Part shown: piece after piece, positions 1 through 8,856 of the stretch | Position numbering within the stretch: the first letter of the stretch is position 1 | Layout: every line of letters starts with the position of its first letter | DNA from: Giesbergeria sp. | GTDB lineage: Bacteria > Pseudomonadota > Gammaproteobacteria > Burkholderiales > Burkholderiaceae_C | Assembly: GCF_028686475.1 (NCBI RefSeq) | Contig: NZ_JAQUCA010000012.1 | Span: 1 to 64,000, forward strand | Reading direction: 5' to 3' | Length of the DNA: 64,000 nt | Program-made: the position numbers and the translations under genes | The notes under the pieces: generated by a model | The model's input: the letters and a program-made list of their open reading frames with translations, nothing else | Database searches by the model: none | Told to the model about the DNA's origin: nothing

Positions 1-1
1 G

Positions 2-139
2 ATGCACTGCTTTAAACGCTTGGGCGAGCGGGTGATGGCGCGCACGTTTGAGCGTCAGGTGGTGGAGCTGCAAGTGCGCGTCGCTTTGCTCAACCGCTTC
101 ACGCAAATGGGCCGTCCTGTGACGGTGGCTGTGGCATAA
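2..139 (+). CDS. IS5-family-like transposase, C-terminal fragment (runs off window)
   Basis: An open frame enters from the left edge and ends at TAA 137-139. The 45 visible residues begin MHCFKRLGERVMARTF and end GRPVTVAVA, the kind of tail I know from IS5-group DDE transposases, where a conserved arginine-rich helix and a short 'ALLNRF' segment close the protein. The DDE catalytic residues would lie outside the window, so activity cannot be judged. A terminal inverted repeat follows 35 bases downstream, which supports an insertion-sequence end. Family assignment is from memory of the sequence pattern. Confidence 0.7.
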   Translation: MHCFKRLGERVMARTFERQVVELQVRVALLNRFTQMGRPVTVAVA

Positions 140-195
140 ATCCGTCTGGGGTAAGGGGAATGCCGTCTTTTTTCAGATTTGTGCAACAAAGCCCA
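140..195 (+). mobile_element. Right end of the IS5-like element with terminal inverted repeat
   Basis: Positions 174-194 read, on the complementary strand, GGGCTTTGTTGCACAAATC, a terminal repeat typical of many IS5-group elements. It lies just after the transposase stop codon, so the element boundary is placed at about 194-195. The left end and target duplication are outside the window. Confidence 0.65.
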
Positions 196-327
196 TTGAA
201 GATCAACGGTCAGCAATCTAACATGAAAGTCCTCATTTGTCTATGTTTTTGTTAACTGTTGGCAACCCCAGTGGTTGCCCTAATGGCAGGTCAACACACC
301 GCGCAATTCGGAAGTCGTAATTCGCAG

Positions 328-1038
328 TTAAAGCTGGTTGCAGCGCGCCGTAGCGGGCGGCAGTTGCGTGGCCGTGGCCGCAATATCGCTTAGCTGGCCC
401 AACACCCCCATCTGCCCCTGAAGCAAATAATACAGACTGGCTGGGGCAAAGGTGGGCACCGCCACATCGGCCCCCAGACACAAAGCGCCCCCTTGGTAGC
501 AGCGACCAATATATGGGCTATCTACTTGGGTGGGGGTGGGTTGCAACAACAAATCAGGGTAGGTGCGTTCGGCCCAATCTAGCACGCACTCTAGCGGCTG
601 CGAAATACCCATGCCGCTGATGATGCGCTCTACTTCGCTGCCATTGGCCAGTGTAAAAACCAAACGGGCCACCCGCGTGCCGATAGCAGTGGGTACAAAG
701 CCCACCAAGGTAGAGCAGCCTTGCCCCGGTTGCAAGGTTTGGCCACTGCAACCATCAGCGCCATCCATGGTGAAGTCTTCTGGGGCCACACTGGGGCAGC
801 CCAAGGCCATGCAAACCGCCATGCGGCCATCAATGCGGGCTTGCCCTAGGGTTACCGGGCTGCGGCCTTGGTTAAAGACCGAAAAATACTGCGCTGCATA
901 ATCTGCCCCCAACGGTATCTTGCCGAAGTGGTGTTCGGCAGGTGGATCGCTAATCACCACTTGGGATAGCACGGGCAGCGCGGCCGCACACAGTCCGACC
1001 GTAGTCAAAATTTGGCGCACAGCAACAGAAAAACGCAT
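328..1038 (-). CDS. Secreted protein with Hydin/ASPM-like Ig fold (function unknown)
   Basis: 236 residues if translation starts at ATG 1036-1038, which has a good GGAGG ribosome site about 8 bases upstream; an earlier in-frame start adds 11 residues with no better site. The N-terminus (MRFSVAVRQILTTVG...) is a clear signal peptide ending near residue 26. The middle has the pattern 'ISDPPAEHHFGKIPLG...VFNQGRSPVTL...CSTLVGFVPTAIG' expected of a choice-of-anchor or ASPM/SPD-2/Hydin-type beta-sandwich seen in bacterial surface proteins. Several cysteines in the C-terminal third suggest disulfides in the periplasm or outside. It stands alone, reading towards the IS end. No specific function can be assigned. 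Confidence 0.6.
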   Translation of the reverse strand: MRFSVAVRQILTTVGLCAAALPVLSQVVISDPPAEHHFGKIPLGADYAAQYFSVFNQGRSPVTLGQARIDGRMAVCMALGCPSVAPEDFTMDGADGCSGQTLQPGQGCSTLVGFVPTAIGTRVARLVFTLANGSEVERIISGMGISQPLECVLDWAERTYPDLLLQPTPTQVDSPYIGRCYQGGALCLGADVAVPTFAPASLYYLLQGQMGVLGQLSDIAATATQLPPATARCNQL

Positions 1039-1181
1039 GGCACACACCTCCGGCAGATAAAGTGTAAACAAAGTAACTTGGCTAAATTATGCTGGCCAAG
1101 TTTCAGGTAGCCCCGTATATTTTGAGCCGTTTGCTATCGTTGCCGGTCATTCAGTTTATTTTTCGCTCCCTTTTACCGAAA

Positions 1182-2576
1182 ATGCCTATGCAGGAAGCCT
1201 CTGCGCCATCGCCATCATCCTCCCCGCCCTGTGTGCCTGGTTTGCCTCTGGGCGCTTTGTTGTGGTCGCTGCTGGTGTGGTGCCCAGTGCAGGCGCAAGA
1301 GACGGATTGGGCCTCCAACCCGCCGCCACCCGCTTTCAAAATGTCGGGGTTTGCCACTTTGGGCCTGACGCACCACCACAACGATGATGCCGGGATGGTG
1401 TTCTCGTTTGACCAAAAATCGTTGGCGCGCAGTGGGGTTTCGGGCAACCTTGACTCGGTGCTGGGGCTGCAACTGAACTGGCAAGCGGGCGAGTCCACCT
1501 CGGCGGTGCTGCAAATGGTGGGGCGCGCTGGCGAGAACATGGACCCCAAACTGCGTATGGGCTACCTGCGCCAACAATGGGGGCCAGACGTCGCGGTGCG
1601 CGTAGGGCGCTACCGCAGTCCGCTGTATTTTGATTCAGATGTGACCGAAATTGGCTATGCCAACATGACGGTGCGCCCGCCGCTGCCGGTGTATTGGATT
1701 GCCAACAGCGTGATTGCGATTGATGGTGCCGATGTGCAATGGCGCCACCATACAGGCAACGCCGCTTGGTTGTTGCAAGCCTATGCAGGCAGCAGCAGTT
1801 ACAAAATCCGCTTCAACAGCATGAACCCGGTGATTGCATCGGACAACGAGGTGACCGGCCTCAAAGGCTTGGCGGCCAGCGTAGCGCTGCCGCATGTCAC
1901 GCTGCGTGCTTCGCGCACGTGGGTCGATAGCACCACCTTGCGCTCGTCCCAAGTGGACCGGCTCAATGCTGGCTTGGCACAAATGGCAGGCGGCTTATCG
2001 GCCTTGGCCGCCAATCCGATGCTGCCCGGCGCTTTGCGCGCAGGTTTGGGCAGCAAAGCACAAGCCACCTTGGGCTACATCAACCCCTTTGACAGCACCC
2101 CCATCTACACCAGCGTAGGTTTTAACGCCAACTGGGACGGCTGGACGATGCTGGGTGAATGGGCGCGTTTTGCCTCTGGCTCGGGCATGTTGGGCAGCGC
2201 CGATAGCTACCACTTGACGCTGGGGCGCAGTGTGGGCAACTTCACCCCCTACATCGGCTTAGCCCGCCAGCAGCGCAAAACGCCCGCCTTGGACACCAGT
2301 GGCTTGGGGCCTACCGGCCTGAATCCCCAGCTCGATGGCGGGCTGGCGCAGCTCAAAGGGGCGCTCGATGATGCCGCCACCGGCACCAACAAATCGTCCC
2401 ATTCGGCTACGGTGGGCGTGCGCTGGGATTTTGCAGACAATATGGCACTCAAAGTGCAATATGACCGCTTCAAAACCCCCAGCCCTTACCATCCCGGGCC
2501 GTTTGCCAACTTCAAGCCACTGCCTATCGACAACCGTGTCCATCTGGTCAGTGTGGTGTTGGATGTCGTTTTCTAA
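1182..2576 (+). CDS. Outer-membrane porin-like protein
   Basis: 464 residues from the ATG at 1182; the frame is open back to an ATG at 1089, but the later start places the hydrophobic stretch GALLWSLLVWCPVQAQ as a signal peptide ending near residue 38. The mature part alternates polar and hydrophobic residues, is rich in Trp, Tyr and Gly, and ends in phenylalanine (VSVVLDVVF), all typical of an outer-membrane beta-barrel. It resembles proteins annotated as porins in Burkholderiales, but the substrate is not evident. It is the first gene of a tight operon: the next gene starts 9 bases later and encodes a phosphate-binding-like periplasmic protein, followed by signalling genes, so barrel, binding protein and phosphatase may act together. 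Confidence 0.7.
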   Translation: MPMQEASAPSPSSSPPCVPGLPLGALLWSLLVWCPVQAQETDWASNPPPPAFKMSGFATLGLTHHHNDDAGMVFSFDQKSLARSGVSGNLDSVLGLQLNWQAGESTSAVLQMVGRAGENMDPKLRMGYLRQQWGPDVAVRVGRYRSPLYFDSDVTEIGYANMTVRPPLPVYWIANSVIAIDGADVQWRHHTGNAAWLLQAYAGSSSYKIRFNSMNPVIASDNEVTGLKGLAASVALPHVTLRASRTWVDSTTLRSSQVDRLNAGLAQMAGGLSALAANPMLPGALRAGLGSKAQATLGYINPFDSTPIYTSVGFNANWDGWTMLGEWARFASGSGMLGSADSYHLTLGRSVGNFTPYIGLARQQRKTPALDTSGLGPTGLNPQLDGGLAQLKGALDDAATGTNKSSHSATVGVRWDFADNMALKVQYDRFKTPSPYHPGPFANFKPLPIDNRVHLVSVVLDVVF

Positions 2577-2585
2577 GGTCTGGCA

Positions 2586-3041
2586 ATGAAATCCTTTCCT
2601 ATGCTGCTGTTGGGAGTGGCCTTAACGGCCCCTGTATCAACTTGGGCACAAACTTCGGCACCCGCTGGTTCGGTGGTGGTGATTGCCAACCGTGCCGTGC
2701 CGGTTGAAAAAATTGACCCCAGCCAAGCCACGCAAATTTTTCTGAAACAGGTACAAACTTGGCCCGATGGCAAGCCGATTCAACCGATTGACATCAAAGA
2801 AGGTGCGCCCTTACGCATGGAGTTTTACAGCAAGATTACTGGGCGCAGTCCGGGTCAATTGCGCTCCTATTGGGCGCGGCAAGCCTTTACTGGCATGGGT
2901 TTTCCGCCGCGCGAGGTGGCCACTGCCGCCGATGTCAACAAAGTGGTGCAAACCACCCCCGGTGCGATTGGCTACCTGGACCGCAAAAATGCCGATGCAG
3001 GGGTCAAGGTGCTGCTCGATTCCAGCAACCCCACCCCCTAA
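2586..3041 (+). CDS. PstS-like periplasmic substrate-binding protein
   Basis: 151 residues with a signal peptide (MKSFPMLLLGVALTAPVSTWAQ). The body 'VVVIANRAVPVEKIDPSQATQIFLK' and 'TPGAIGYLDRKNAD' matches the short PBP-like (PstS-like_2) family, in which a single lobe of the phosphate-binding fold is kept; full PstS is about 320-350 residues. No ABC permease or ATPase is nearby. It sits 9 bases after the porin and 6 bases before the SpoIIE-phosphatase gene, so it may be a ligand sensor for that phosphatase rather than an import component. That role is inference from gene order only. Confidence 0.7.
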   Translation: MKSFPMLLLGVALTAPVSTWAQTSAPAGSVVVIANRAVPVEKIDPSQATQIFLKQVQTWPDGKPIQPIDIKEGAPLRMEFYSKITGRSPGQLRSYWARQAFTGMGFPPREVATAADVNKVVQTTPGAIGYLDRKNADAGVKVLLDSSNPTP

Positions 3042-3047
3042 GCGCCG

Positions 3048-5018
3048 GTGTCAGTTTTTTCGGACAGAGTGTTACGTTGGTTTGCCCCGGCCATTTGGCT
3101 CTCGGGGCGCTTGAGCTTTTCGCGCAAATACCTGCTGATTGGCGTGGTAGTGTTGGTGGCCTTGGCCTCGCTCAGTATGCCGCTGTGGCAGCAAGTGCGC
3201 CAAGCGCGCCACAGTGCCGACACCGAACGCGCCGGCCTGCGCGCTTTTGCCTTGCAGGCCGAGGCGTTGGCGCACATGGTGCAACTGCGTGACCAAGCCG
3301 TGCGCGGCCCGGCACCCGATGCCCTGCCCCAAGCCAGCCAAGCCTTGGCCGCCTTGACCCCCGCATCCACCGATAGCCCAGATGCCGCTTGGACGCAACT
3401 GCAACAGCGCTGGCAGCAGGTGCAGCAACTCGATGCCAGCGCGCCTGCACAGCGGCGCTTTGCGGTGCTCAATGGGGCTATCAACGCCATGCTGGGGCTG
3501 TTGCAGGCCAGTGCGCGCACCTACCGGCTTAATGTGGACTCCGAACTCGATGCCACCTTTGAACTGCTCACCAGCCGCCTGCCCTTGGTGCTGGACACTT
3601 TGGGCAAGCAGCAAGACGCACTGGCCCTGAATACCGGCGATATGGCCTCTTATGCCTTGGGCGCGCAAGTGGTGCTTAGTGAGTCCATGCCCGGCCTGAA
3701 AGCCGGTGTGGCCCAATTGCTCGAACACCACCCACAAGCCCAAACCCTGCAAACCCAACTGCAAGCCCTGCTGGTGGGCATTGTGGCGCAACAAGATGCG
3801 GCCGATAAAACCCTGGATGACCCGCAAGCCTTGGACGAATTGCGCCTGCTGGCCAATGACAACCAACAGCGCGCGCGCGCCCTGCTGCAAGCCGTGACCC
3901 GTCTGGCCGACACCCACTTGCAAGCGCGCATCAGCCACTTGCAATACACCCAATGGACGATTGCCGCCCTGTTGGTGGGAGCGTTGGCCGCCATTGCCTA
4001 CCTGTTTGTCGGTATTTACCTGTCCACCCTGCGCTCCTTGCGTAGCCTGTCAGACGGCACCGATGCCTTTTGCGCTGGGCGCTTAGACACCCGCATCCAA
4101 ATTGACACCCAAGATGAGCTGGTGCTGGTAGCGCGCAACTTCAACACCGTGGCGGTAGAGTTTGGCCGCTTGCTGGAGGTGATTCGCGAGCAAAACGAAT
4201 CACGCGAACGCGAACTCGAAACCCAAGTGCAAGCACGCACTGCCGAGCTGGCCGAAAAAAACGAGCAACTGCGCGCCGTGGGCGACCGGGTACAAGAAGA
4301 ACTCAACTTGGCGCGCGCCATGCAATTGGCCATCTTGCCGCAGCAGTTTCCCAATGAACCGGGTTGGGCCGTCCATGCGGCCATGTTCCCGGCACGCGAG
4401 TTGGGCGGTGATTTTTACGATGGCTTCCTGTTGCCCGATGGGCGCTATGGCCTCTTGGTGGCCGATGTGTCTGGCAAGGGCGTAGGGGCAGCGTTTTTTA
4501 TGGCCGTCTCGCGCACCGTGTTGTTGGATTTGGCCATGAGCGGCCAGCCACCACACCAAGTGTTGGCCCAAGCCAATGACCTGCTGTGCGAGCGCAACCC
4601 AATGGACTTGTTCGTCACTGCCTGCTACGGTATTTTTGACCCGCGCGACGGCAGCCTGTGCTACGCCAGCGCTGGGCACCACCCACCGTTGCTGCGCCAA
4701 GCCGATGGCCAAGTGCGCGAACTGCTCAGCACCCACGATTTGGCACTGGCCGTATTTCCTGGCATGGATTACCTAGACCAGCGCACCACACTGGCCCCCG
4801 GCGACACTTTGGTGCTGTACACCGATGGTGTCACCGAAGCCTTCTCCCCCGAAGATGAAGCCTATGGCGACGAGCGCCTGCATCGCTGGCTGGCCCAAAC
4901 CCAACCGGCCCAAGGCCCAGCGGCCTTGGTGGCGGCCTTGGTGCAAGATGTGGAACAATTCGTCAATGGTGCCGAGGCTTCGGACGACCTGACCTGTCTG
5001 ATTCTCTGTAGAAAGTAA
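3048..5018 (+). CDS. Membrane sensor PP2C/SpoIIE-type serine phosphatase with HAMP domain
   Basis: 656 residues from a GTG start. A transmembrane helix near residues 27-47 and another near 304-326 flank a roughly 250-residue helical periplasmic region; a HAMP-like linker and coiled coil follow (about 327-430), then a PP2C/SpoIIE domain (about 450-655). Metal-binding motifs are intact: GGDFYDGF near 453, DVSGKGVGA near 472, SAGHHPPLL, LYTDGVTEA and the closing DDLTCLIL. Phosphatases of this type (RsbU, SpoIIE) dephosphorylate a STAS-domain antagonist, which in turn releases a partner held by an anti-sigma-type kinase. Both expected partners follow directly downstream, 10 and 492 bases away. 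The upstream porin and binding protein suggest that the sensed signal is periplasmic. Confidence 0.88.
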   Translation: MSVFSDRVLRWFAPAIWLSGRLSFSRKYLLIGVVVLVALASLSMPLWQQVRQARHSADTERAGLRAFALQAEALAHMVQLRDQAVRGPAPDALPQASQALAALTPASTDSPDAAWTQLQQRWQQVQQLDASAPAQRRFAVLNGAINAMLGLLQASARTYRLNVDSELDATFELLTSRLPLVLDTLGKQQDALALNTGDMASYALGAQVVLSESMPGLKAGVAQLLEHHPQAQTLQTQLQALLVGIVAQQDAADKTLDDPQALDELRLLANDNQQRARALLQAVTRLADTHLQARISHLQYTQWTIAALLVGALAAIAYLFVGIYLSTLRSLRSLSDGTDAFCAGRLDTRIQIDTQDELVLVARNFNTVAVEFGRLLEVIREQNESRERELETQVQARTAELAEKNEQLRAVGDRVQEELNLARAMQLAILPQQFPNEPGWAVHAAMFPARELGGDFYDGFLLPDGRYGLLVADVSGKGVGAAFFMAVSRTVLLDLAMSGQPPHQVLAQANDLLCERNPMDLFVTACYGIFDPRDGSLCYASAGHHPPLLRQADGQVRELLSTHDLALAVFPGMDYLDQRTTLAPGDTLVLYTDGVTEAFSPEDEAYGDERLHRWLAQTQPAQGPAALVAALVQDVEQFVNGAEASDDLTCLILCRK

Positions 5019-5028
5019 GGAGCTCCTG

Positions 5029-5478
5029 ATGGATAGCCCACTGCCCGAACTGCGCCAAAAGACATTGCTGCTGGATTATTCCTTGCCAGCCCAATTAGAA
5101 GAGCTAGAAAAACTGGCCACTGCCGTAGAAGATGCCCTGCCCGAGCGGCCAGATTTGGCATTCTCTGCCAATTTATGTTTAGATGAACTGATTACCAACA
5201 CCGTGCTGCACGGCCTCAAGGGGGCCGAGGGGCGCATGATTCGGGTGCGGATGAGCATCTCGGATGATTGGCTAGAAATCATCATCAAAGACGATGCGCC
5301 GCAGTTTGACCCGTTTGTCGAGGTTCCAGAACCCGACCTCGATATGGATTTAGACGAGCGCCAAGTGGGCGGTTTGGGCGTACATTTGGTCAAAACCCTG
5401 ATGGACGATGCCCGCACCTATTACGATGGCAGTGGCAATCTGATTGTGCTGCTCAAAACCCTGCGTAAAGACGACTAA
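5029..5478 (+). CDS. RsbW-like ATP-binding anti-sigma/serine kinase (HATPase)
   Basis: 149 residues with a strong ribosome site (aaggagc) before the ATG. The HATPase_c_2 signature is clear: N box 'NLCLDELITNTVLHGL' near residue 47, G1-type 'DDAPQFDPF' near 87, and G2 'GGLGVHLVKTLMDDA' near 114. In partner-switching systems this protein phosphorylates the STAS antagonist on serine and binds an output partner (a sigma factor or an enzyme). It lies between the phosphatase and STAS genes, completing an RsbU-RsbW-RsbV set. The output partner is not identified; the convergent diguanylate cyclase is one candidate, with no direct evidence. Confidence 0.87.
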   Translation: MDSPLPELRQKTLLLDYSLPAQLEELEKLATAVEDALPERPDLAFSANLCLDELITNTVLHGLKGAEGRMIRVRMSISDDWLEIIIKDDAPQFDPFVEVPEPDLDMDLDERQVGGLGVHLVKTLMDDARTYYDGSGNLIVLLKTLRKDD

Positions 5479-5510
5479 GTTGTTATTGCTTCTCTGCTAG
5501 AAAGAAAAAA

Positions 5511-5852
5511 ATGGCTCTCGAATGTACGATTTCAGAACTGGGCGCGGCGCGTGTGGCCTGCATTATGGGTCGGGTGGATAGCGCCACCGCAGGCGCATTA
5601 GAAAAATCCCTCACACCGCTGTTTGACACCCCTGGCCGCCACGCCATTATTGATTTTACAGCGTTGGATTACATCTCTAGTGCGGGTCTGCGGATTGTGC
5701 TGATGTCGGCCAAGCGCGCCAAACAGGCCCAAGCCCGCTTGGTGTTGTGCGGTATGGCCCCCCATGTGCGCGAGGTGTTTGAAATCAGCGGCTTCTTGAA
5801 AATTTTAGAAGTAGCCGCCGACCAAGCTGCTGCCCAAGCCATGTTGGCCTAA
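5511..5852 (+). CDS. STAS-domain anti-sigma factor antagonist (RsbV/SpoIIAA-like)
   Basis: 113 residues, a single STAS domain of normal length. The phospho-acceptor loop 'DYISSAGLR' puts the switch serine at residue 56 or 57, as in SpoIIAA and RsbV. Unphosphorylated antagonist is expected to bind the HATPase encoded 32 bases upstream, and the SpoIIE-type phosphatase two genes upstream would restore that state. Last gene of the operon; the following gene converges from the other strand 31 bases away. Confidence 0.88.
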   Translation: MALECTISELGAARVACIMGRVDSATAGALEKSLTPLFDTPGRHAIIDFTALDYISSAGLRIVLMSAKRAKQAQARLVLCGMAPHVREVFEISGFLKILEVAADQAAAQAMLA

Positions 5853-5883
5853 GCGCTTCAAGCTTTACGCTTTACGCAACCAC

Positions 5884-7023
5884 TTAAACCGATAGCAGCC
5901 AGCAGTTGCGTCCGGCCTCTTTGGCGCGGTACAGGGCGGCATCGGCGCTGCTGAGCAGATTTTTGTCTCCGGCTACACCTTCTGGTATTTGGCAAGCTGC
6001 CCCCACACTGACCGTGACAAAAGGGGCCGCATCCGAGGCTTTGTGTTCGCGCTCTAGCGCCAGCACGGCAGCCACCACGCGCCGGGCGACTTCGGCAGTG
6101 CCCTGCTCATCGGTGTCGGGCAAAATCACGGCCAACTCCTCGCCACCGTAGCGGGCGACCAAATCGGTGGTGCGCTGGGTGGCGCTTTGCACGGCTTTGG
6201 CAATGGCTTTCAGGCAAGCATCGCCCGCTTGGTGGCCGTAGGTATCGTTGTAGCGCTTGAAAAAATCGACATCAATCATCAACAGGCCCACCGGCTCTTG
6301 GCGCCGGGCGGCGCTGGCACAGGCTTGGGCCAGGCGGTCGTTAAAATAACCTCGGTTGGCAATTTGCAGCAGCCCATCGGTGCGCGAAAAGGCTTCTAAG
6401 CGCAAATTGGCCTGTTGCAGCTCCTCGTTGGTCAAGGCCAACTCGCGCGTGCGCCGGGCCACCCGCTCTTCTAGGCGCTGGTTGGCTTGGGCCAACTCGG
6501 TGTTTTGCGCCGATAGCACATGGTAGAGCTTGCCAATCATTTTTAGCAAGGCTTGCGTGCCGTTATCGTAGGCCGAGTTTTCTTGCTCAAAGGCTTGGGC
6601 GGGTGACATGCCTTGGCGAATCAGGGTAATTTGCCGTGCCAAAGATTGGTCTATGCCCAAAATGTGCATTCCCAACCACGAGGTCAAGAAACCGACAAAA
6701 GTCTCTGCCGGGTCCCCCATCAGGCCGCGCTGCTGCCACATGCTATGCACTTGGGCCACAAATTGCTGGTGCAAGCTTTTGTGTGCCAGCACATGGCGCT
6801 GGTCAACCCCCTCGGCCTCCATGAGCAACTCTTCATCACTGAAGTGGTAATGGGTATAGGCCACCAAGCGGTCAAAAATCTCGCTCATTACGGCCTCGCG
6901 GGAATCGTCGGTCAGAAAAAGCGAGCTGCTGAGTTCGTTAAACAAATCTACCAAAGCATGGTGCTGTTTATCGACATCGGGCAAGCCGGTGACAAAATTT
7001 TGATCCCAGACAAAGGTATCCAT
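5884..7023 (-). CDS. Diguanylate cyclase with N-terminal bacteriohemerythrin domain
   Basis: 379 residues from ATG 7021-7023 (MDTFVWDQNFVTGLP); the longer open frame has no domain upstream. Residues 5-135 form a hemerythrin domain with the spaced di-iron histidines (DKQHHALV, HYHFSDEE, HVLAHKSLH, LGMHILG), expected to bind O2 or sense redox. A coiled coil (about 175-215) links to a GGDEF domain (about 220-378). The active-site motif is GGEEL near 292, a functional variant, and an RxxD inhibitory site (RTTD) lies five residues before it, so synthesis of c-di-GMP with product inhibition is expected. It converges on the partner-switching operon, so O2-linked c-di-GMP signalling next to that module is plausible but inferred. 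Confidence 0.9.
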   Translation of the reverse strand: MDTFVWDQNFVTGLPDVDKQHHALVDLFNELSSSLFLTDDSREAVMSEIFDRLVAYTHYHFSDEELLMEAEGVDQRHVLAHKSLHQQFVAQVHSMWQQRGLMGDPAETFVGFLTSWLGMHILGIDQSLARQITLIRQGMSPAQAFEQENSAYDNGTQALLKMIGKLYHVLSAQNTELAQANQRLEERVARRTRELALTNEELQQANLRLEAFSRTDGLLQIANRGYFNDRLAQACASAARRQEPVGLLMIDVDFFKRYNDTYGHQAGDACLKAIAKAVQSATQRTTDLVARYGGEELAVILPDTDEQGTAEVARRVVAAVLALEREHKASDAAPFVTVSVGAACQIPEGVAGDKNLLSSADAALYRAKEAGRNCWLLSV

Positions 7024-7124
7024 AGCGGCGGACTCGTTTTCGGGCAAGTGGTGGGAAAAGGGCGGGCCACTGGGGCACGGAAGAAGTATGTCTCTTATTA
7101 TGGCGCGCGACCAAGACGGTTTAA

Positions 7125-7883
7125 CTACGCACTGGCCGCAACGGCGCTTAAACGCTGCAAATCTTGTGCGCTTAACCAACGCCACTGGCCGGGGGCTAAA
7201 TCTGCTGGTAACGCTAACTGGCCAATTTGGCGGCGGTGCAAACCCTCGACCCGGTTGCCCACGGCGGCCAACATGCGCTTGACTTGGTGGTATTTGCCTT
7301 CGGTCAGGGTTAAATCTAAAGTGTGTTCATCCACCAAGCTGCAAGCGGCAGCGCGCACGGGTTTGGGGTCATCGTCTAGCACCACACCGGCCAGCAGGCG
7401 TTCTATTTGCGCGGGTGTTATCGCGTGTTTGGCCGTGATGCGGTAAATTTTGGGCACATGCTTTTTGGGCGAACTCATGCGGTGGATAAACTGGCCATCG
7501 TCACTGAGCAGCAACAGGCCGGTGGTGTCTTGGTCTAACCTGCCGACGGCTTGCACGCCCTGGATGGCGCTTTTAACGGGCCTTTGGCGCAAAGGTGCGG
7601 GCAGCAGGGTGTAGATGCTGGGATAGGTGGAGGGCTTTTGCGAGCATTCGGTGCCTGCGGGTTTGTGCAGCATCACATAGGCATGGGCAAAGTAGGCCCA
7701 ATCCACACCCTGCACCCGAAAGCGCAGCCCCTCTGGCGTAAACTGGGCCGTGGCATCGAGGCACTGCACTGGTGCTTGCTCTGGGCCAGCGGCATAGACT
7801 TCTACCCAGCCCTGTTGTACCAAACCCGCGCAGACACGGCGTGTGCCAAAACCTTGAGAATACAGAATATCTTGTAATTGCAT
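7125..7883 (-). CDS. RsuA-family 16S/23S rRNA pseudouridine synthase
   Basis: 252 residues from ATG 7881-7883. An S4-like N-terminal segment (MQLQDILYSQGFGTRR...) is followed by the RsuA/RluB/E/F catalytic domain with 'GRLDQDTTGLLLLSDDG', which holds the catalytic aspartate, and the later 'LTEGKYHQVKRMLAAVGN'. Enzymes of this family isomerise single uridines in rRNA. The exact target (16S U516 for RsuA, 23S for RluE/RluF) cannot be fixed from sequence alone. It follows the parA-like gene on the same strand, 8 bases away, so the two may be co-transcribed. Confidence 0.85.
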   Translation of the reverse strand: MQLQDILYSQGFGTRRVCAGLVQQGWVEVYAAGPEQAPVQCLDATAQFTPEGLRFRVQGVDWAYFAHAYVMLHKPAGTECSQKPSTYPSIYTLLPAPLRQRPVKSAIQGVQAVGRLDQDTTGLLLLSDDGQFIHRMSSPKKHVPKIYRITAKHAITPAQIERLLAGVVLDDDPKPVRAAACSLVDEHTLDLTLTEGKYHQVKRMLAAVGNRVEGLHRRQIGQLALPADLAPGQWRWLSAQDLQRLSAVAASA

Positions 7884-7891
7884 GGGCAAAT

Positions 7892-8677
7892 TTAAGTGCT
7901 GGCAGCAGGCGTAGCCGCCAAAGATTGGTGCAGGGCGACAAAGGCTTGGGTGAGCTTGTGCCGGGGGTCGAGGTAAATCATGGGCGTGGCTTGTTGGTGC
8001 GATTCGCGCACCTTGATAGATTGCGGCAGGTAGGGTTGCAACACCGGCAGCCCTTCATCCAACAACTCTTGCACCAAGCGCTGGGGCAAGCTGGCGCGCG
8101 CCTGAAACTGGTTCACCACAATGCCGCGCACTTGCAAGCTGGCGTTGTGGTCGGCGCGGATTTCTTGCACATTGGCCAGCAGGGTATAAAGCGCTTGGCG
8201 CGAAAAATCATCACAGTCAAACGGAATCAGGCAAGCTGCTGCACCCATCAAGGCCGAGCGCGTATAAAAATTGAGCGCTGGCGGAGTGTCAATGTAGATG
8301 CGGTCGTAATCTGATGCCAAGGCTTGCAGCGCTTCGCGCAGTTTGTAGATTTTGTGCCGCGACTCGAGCTTGGTTTGCAACTCATCCAAGCGTGGGCTAG
8401 AGGCCAGCAAATCCAACTGGGCAAATGGTGTGCGCTGGATAAAGTGACTGGGCGGCAGCGGATGAAAGCTAAAACCCAAGGTTTGCTCAAAAAAATGCGC
8501 GATGCCCGGTTGCTCTGGTGCGGGCGCATGGCCCAAGAGATAGGCGCTGGAGTTGCCTTGCGCGTCCAGGTCTATCACCAAGGTGCGTAGCCCTTGGCTG
8601 GCGCTGATGGCAGCCAGATTGCAGGTGATGGTGGATTTGCCCACTCCACCTTTCTGGTTGAACACGACAAGAGGCAT
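7892..8677 (-). CDS. ParA/Soj-family P-loop ATPase (orphan)
   Basis: 261 residues from ATG 8675-8677, preceded by aaggaat. The start places the deviant Walker A motif 'KGGVGKST' at residues 8-15, as in ParA/MinD proteins; the alternative start 26 codons upstream adds unrelated residues. Further motifs are 'LVIDLDAQGNSS' (Walker A') and 'DRIYIDTPPAL' (Walker B). No parB follows: the next gene is an rRNA pseudouridine synthase. The divergent neighbour is queA. It therefore looks like one of the non-chromosome-partition ParA homologues found widely in this order; its cargo is unknown. Confidence 0.85.
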   Translation of the reverse strand: MPLVVFNQKGGVGKSTITCNLAAISASQGLRTLVIDLDAQGNSSAYLLGHAPAPEQPGIAHFFEQTLGFSFHPLPPSHFIQRTPFAQLDLLASSPRLDELQTKLESRHKIYKLREALQALASDYDRIYIDTPPALNFYTRSALMGAAACLIPFDCDDFSRQALYTLLANVQEIRADHNASLQVRGIVVNQFQARASLPQRLVQELLDEGLPVLQPYLPQSIKVRESHQQATPMIYLDPRHKLTQAFVALHQSLAATPAAST

Positions 8678-8856
8678 GGCGATGGATTCCTTAGACGCTA
8701 AACAGGCACACCACCGCCCAGCATTCAGGGTACGGCGGCACGACACCGCAGGCATGGCAGAACCACACCCGCAGCGCAGCGATTATGGGACAGGTGGGCA
8801 TGGGACAATCTGCGCTTATTTATCCTTGGTACGGGCCTGTTCGGCCCTCAAGCCCC

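Noticed and set aside
261-279. Hairpin ggcaacc-ccagt-ggttgcc near the IS end as a terminator
   Set aside because: No T-rich tail follows on either strand, so it is noted only as a hairpin.
3072-3953. Open frame of 293 codons opposite the SpoIIE phosphatase
   Set aside because: Shadow frame dominated by Gln, Gly and His; the plus-strand gene has clear motifs throughout.
7892-8677. Chromosome-partition parA
   Set aside because: No parB follows and the N-terminus lacks the usual Soj leader; better treated as an orphan ParA homologue.
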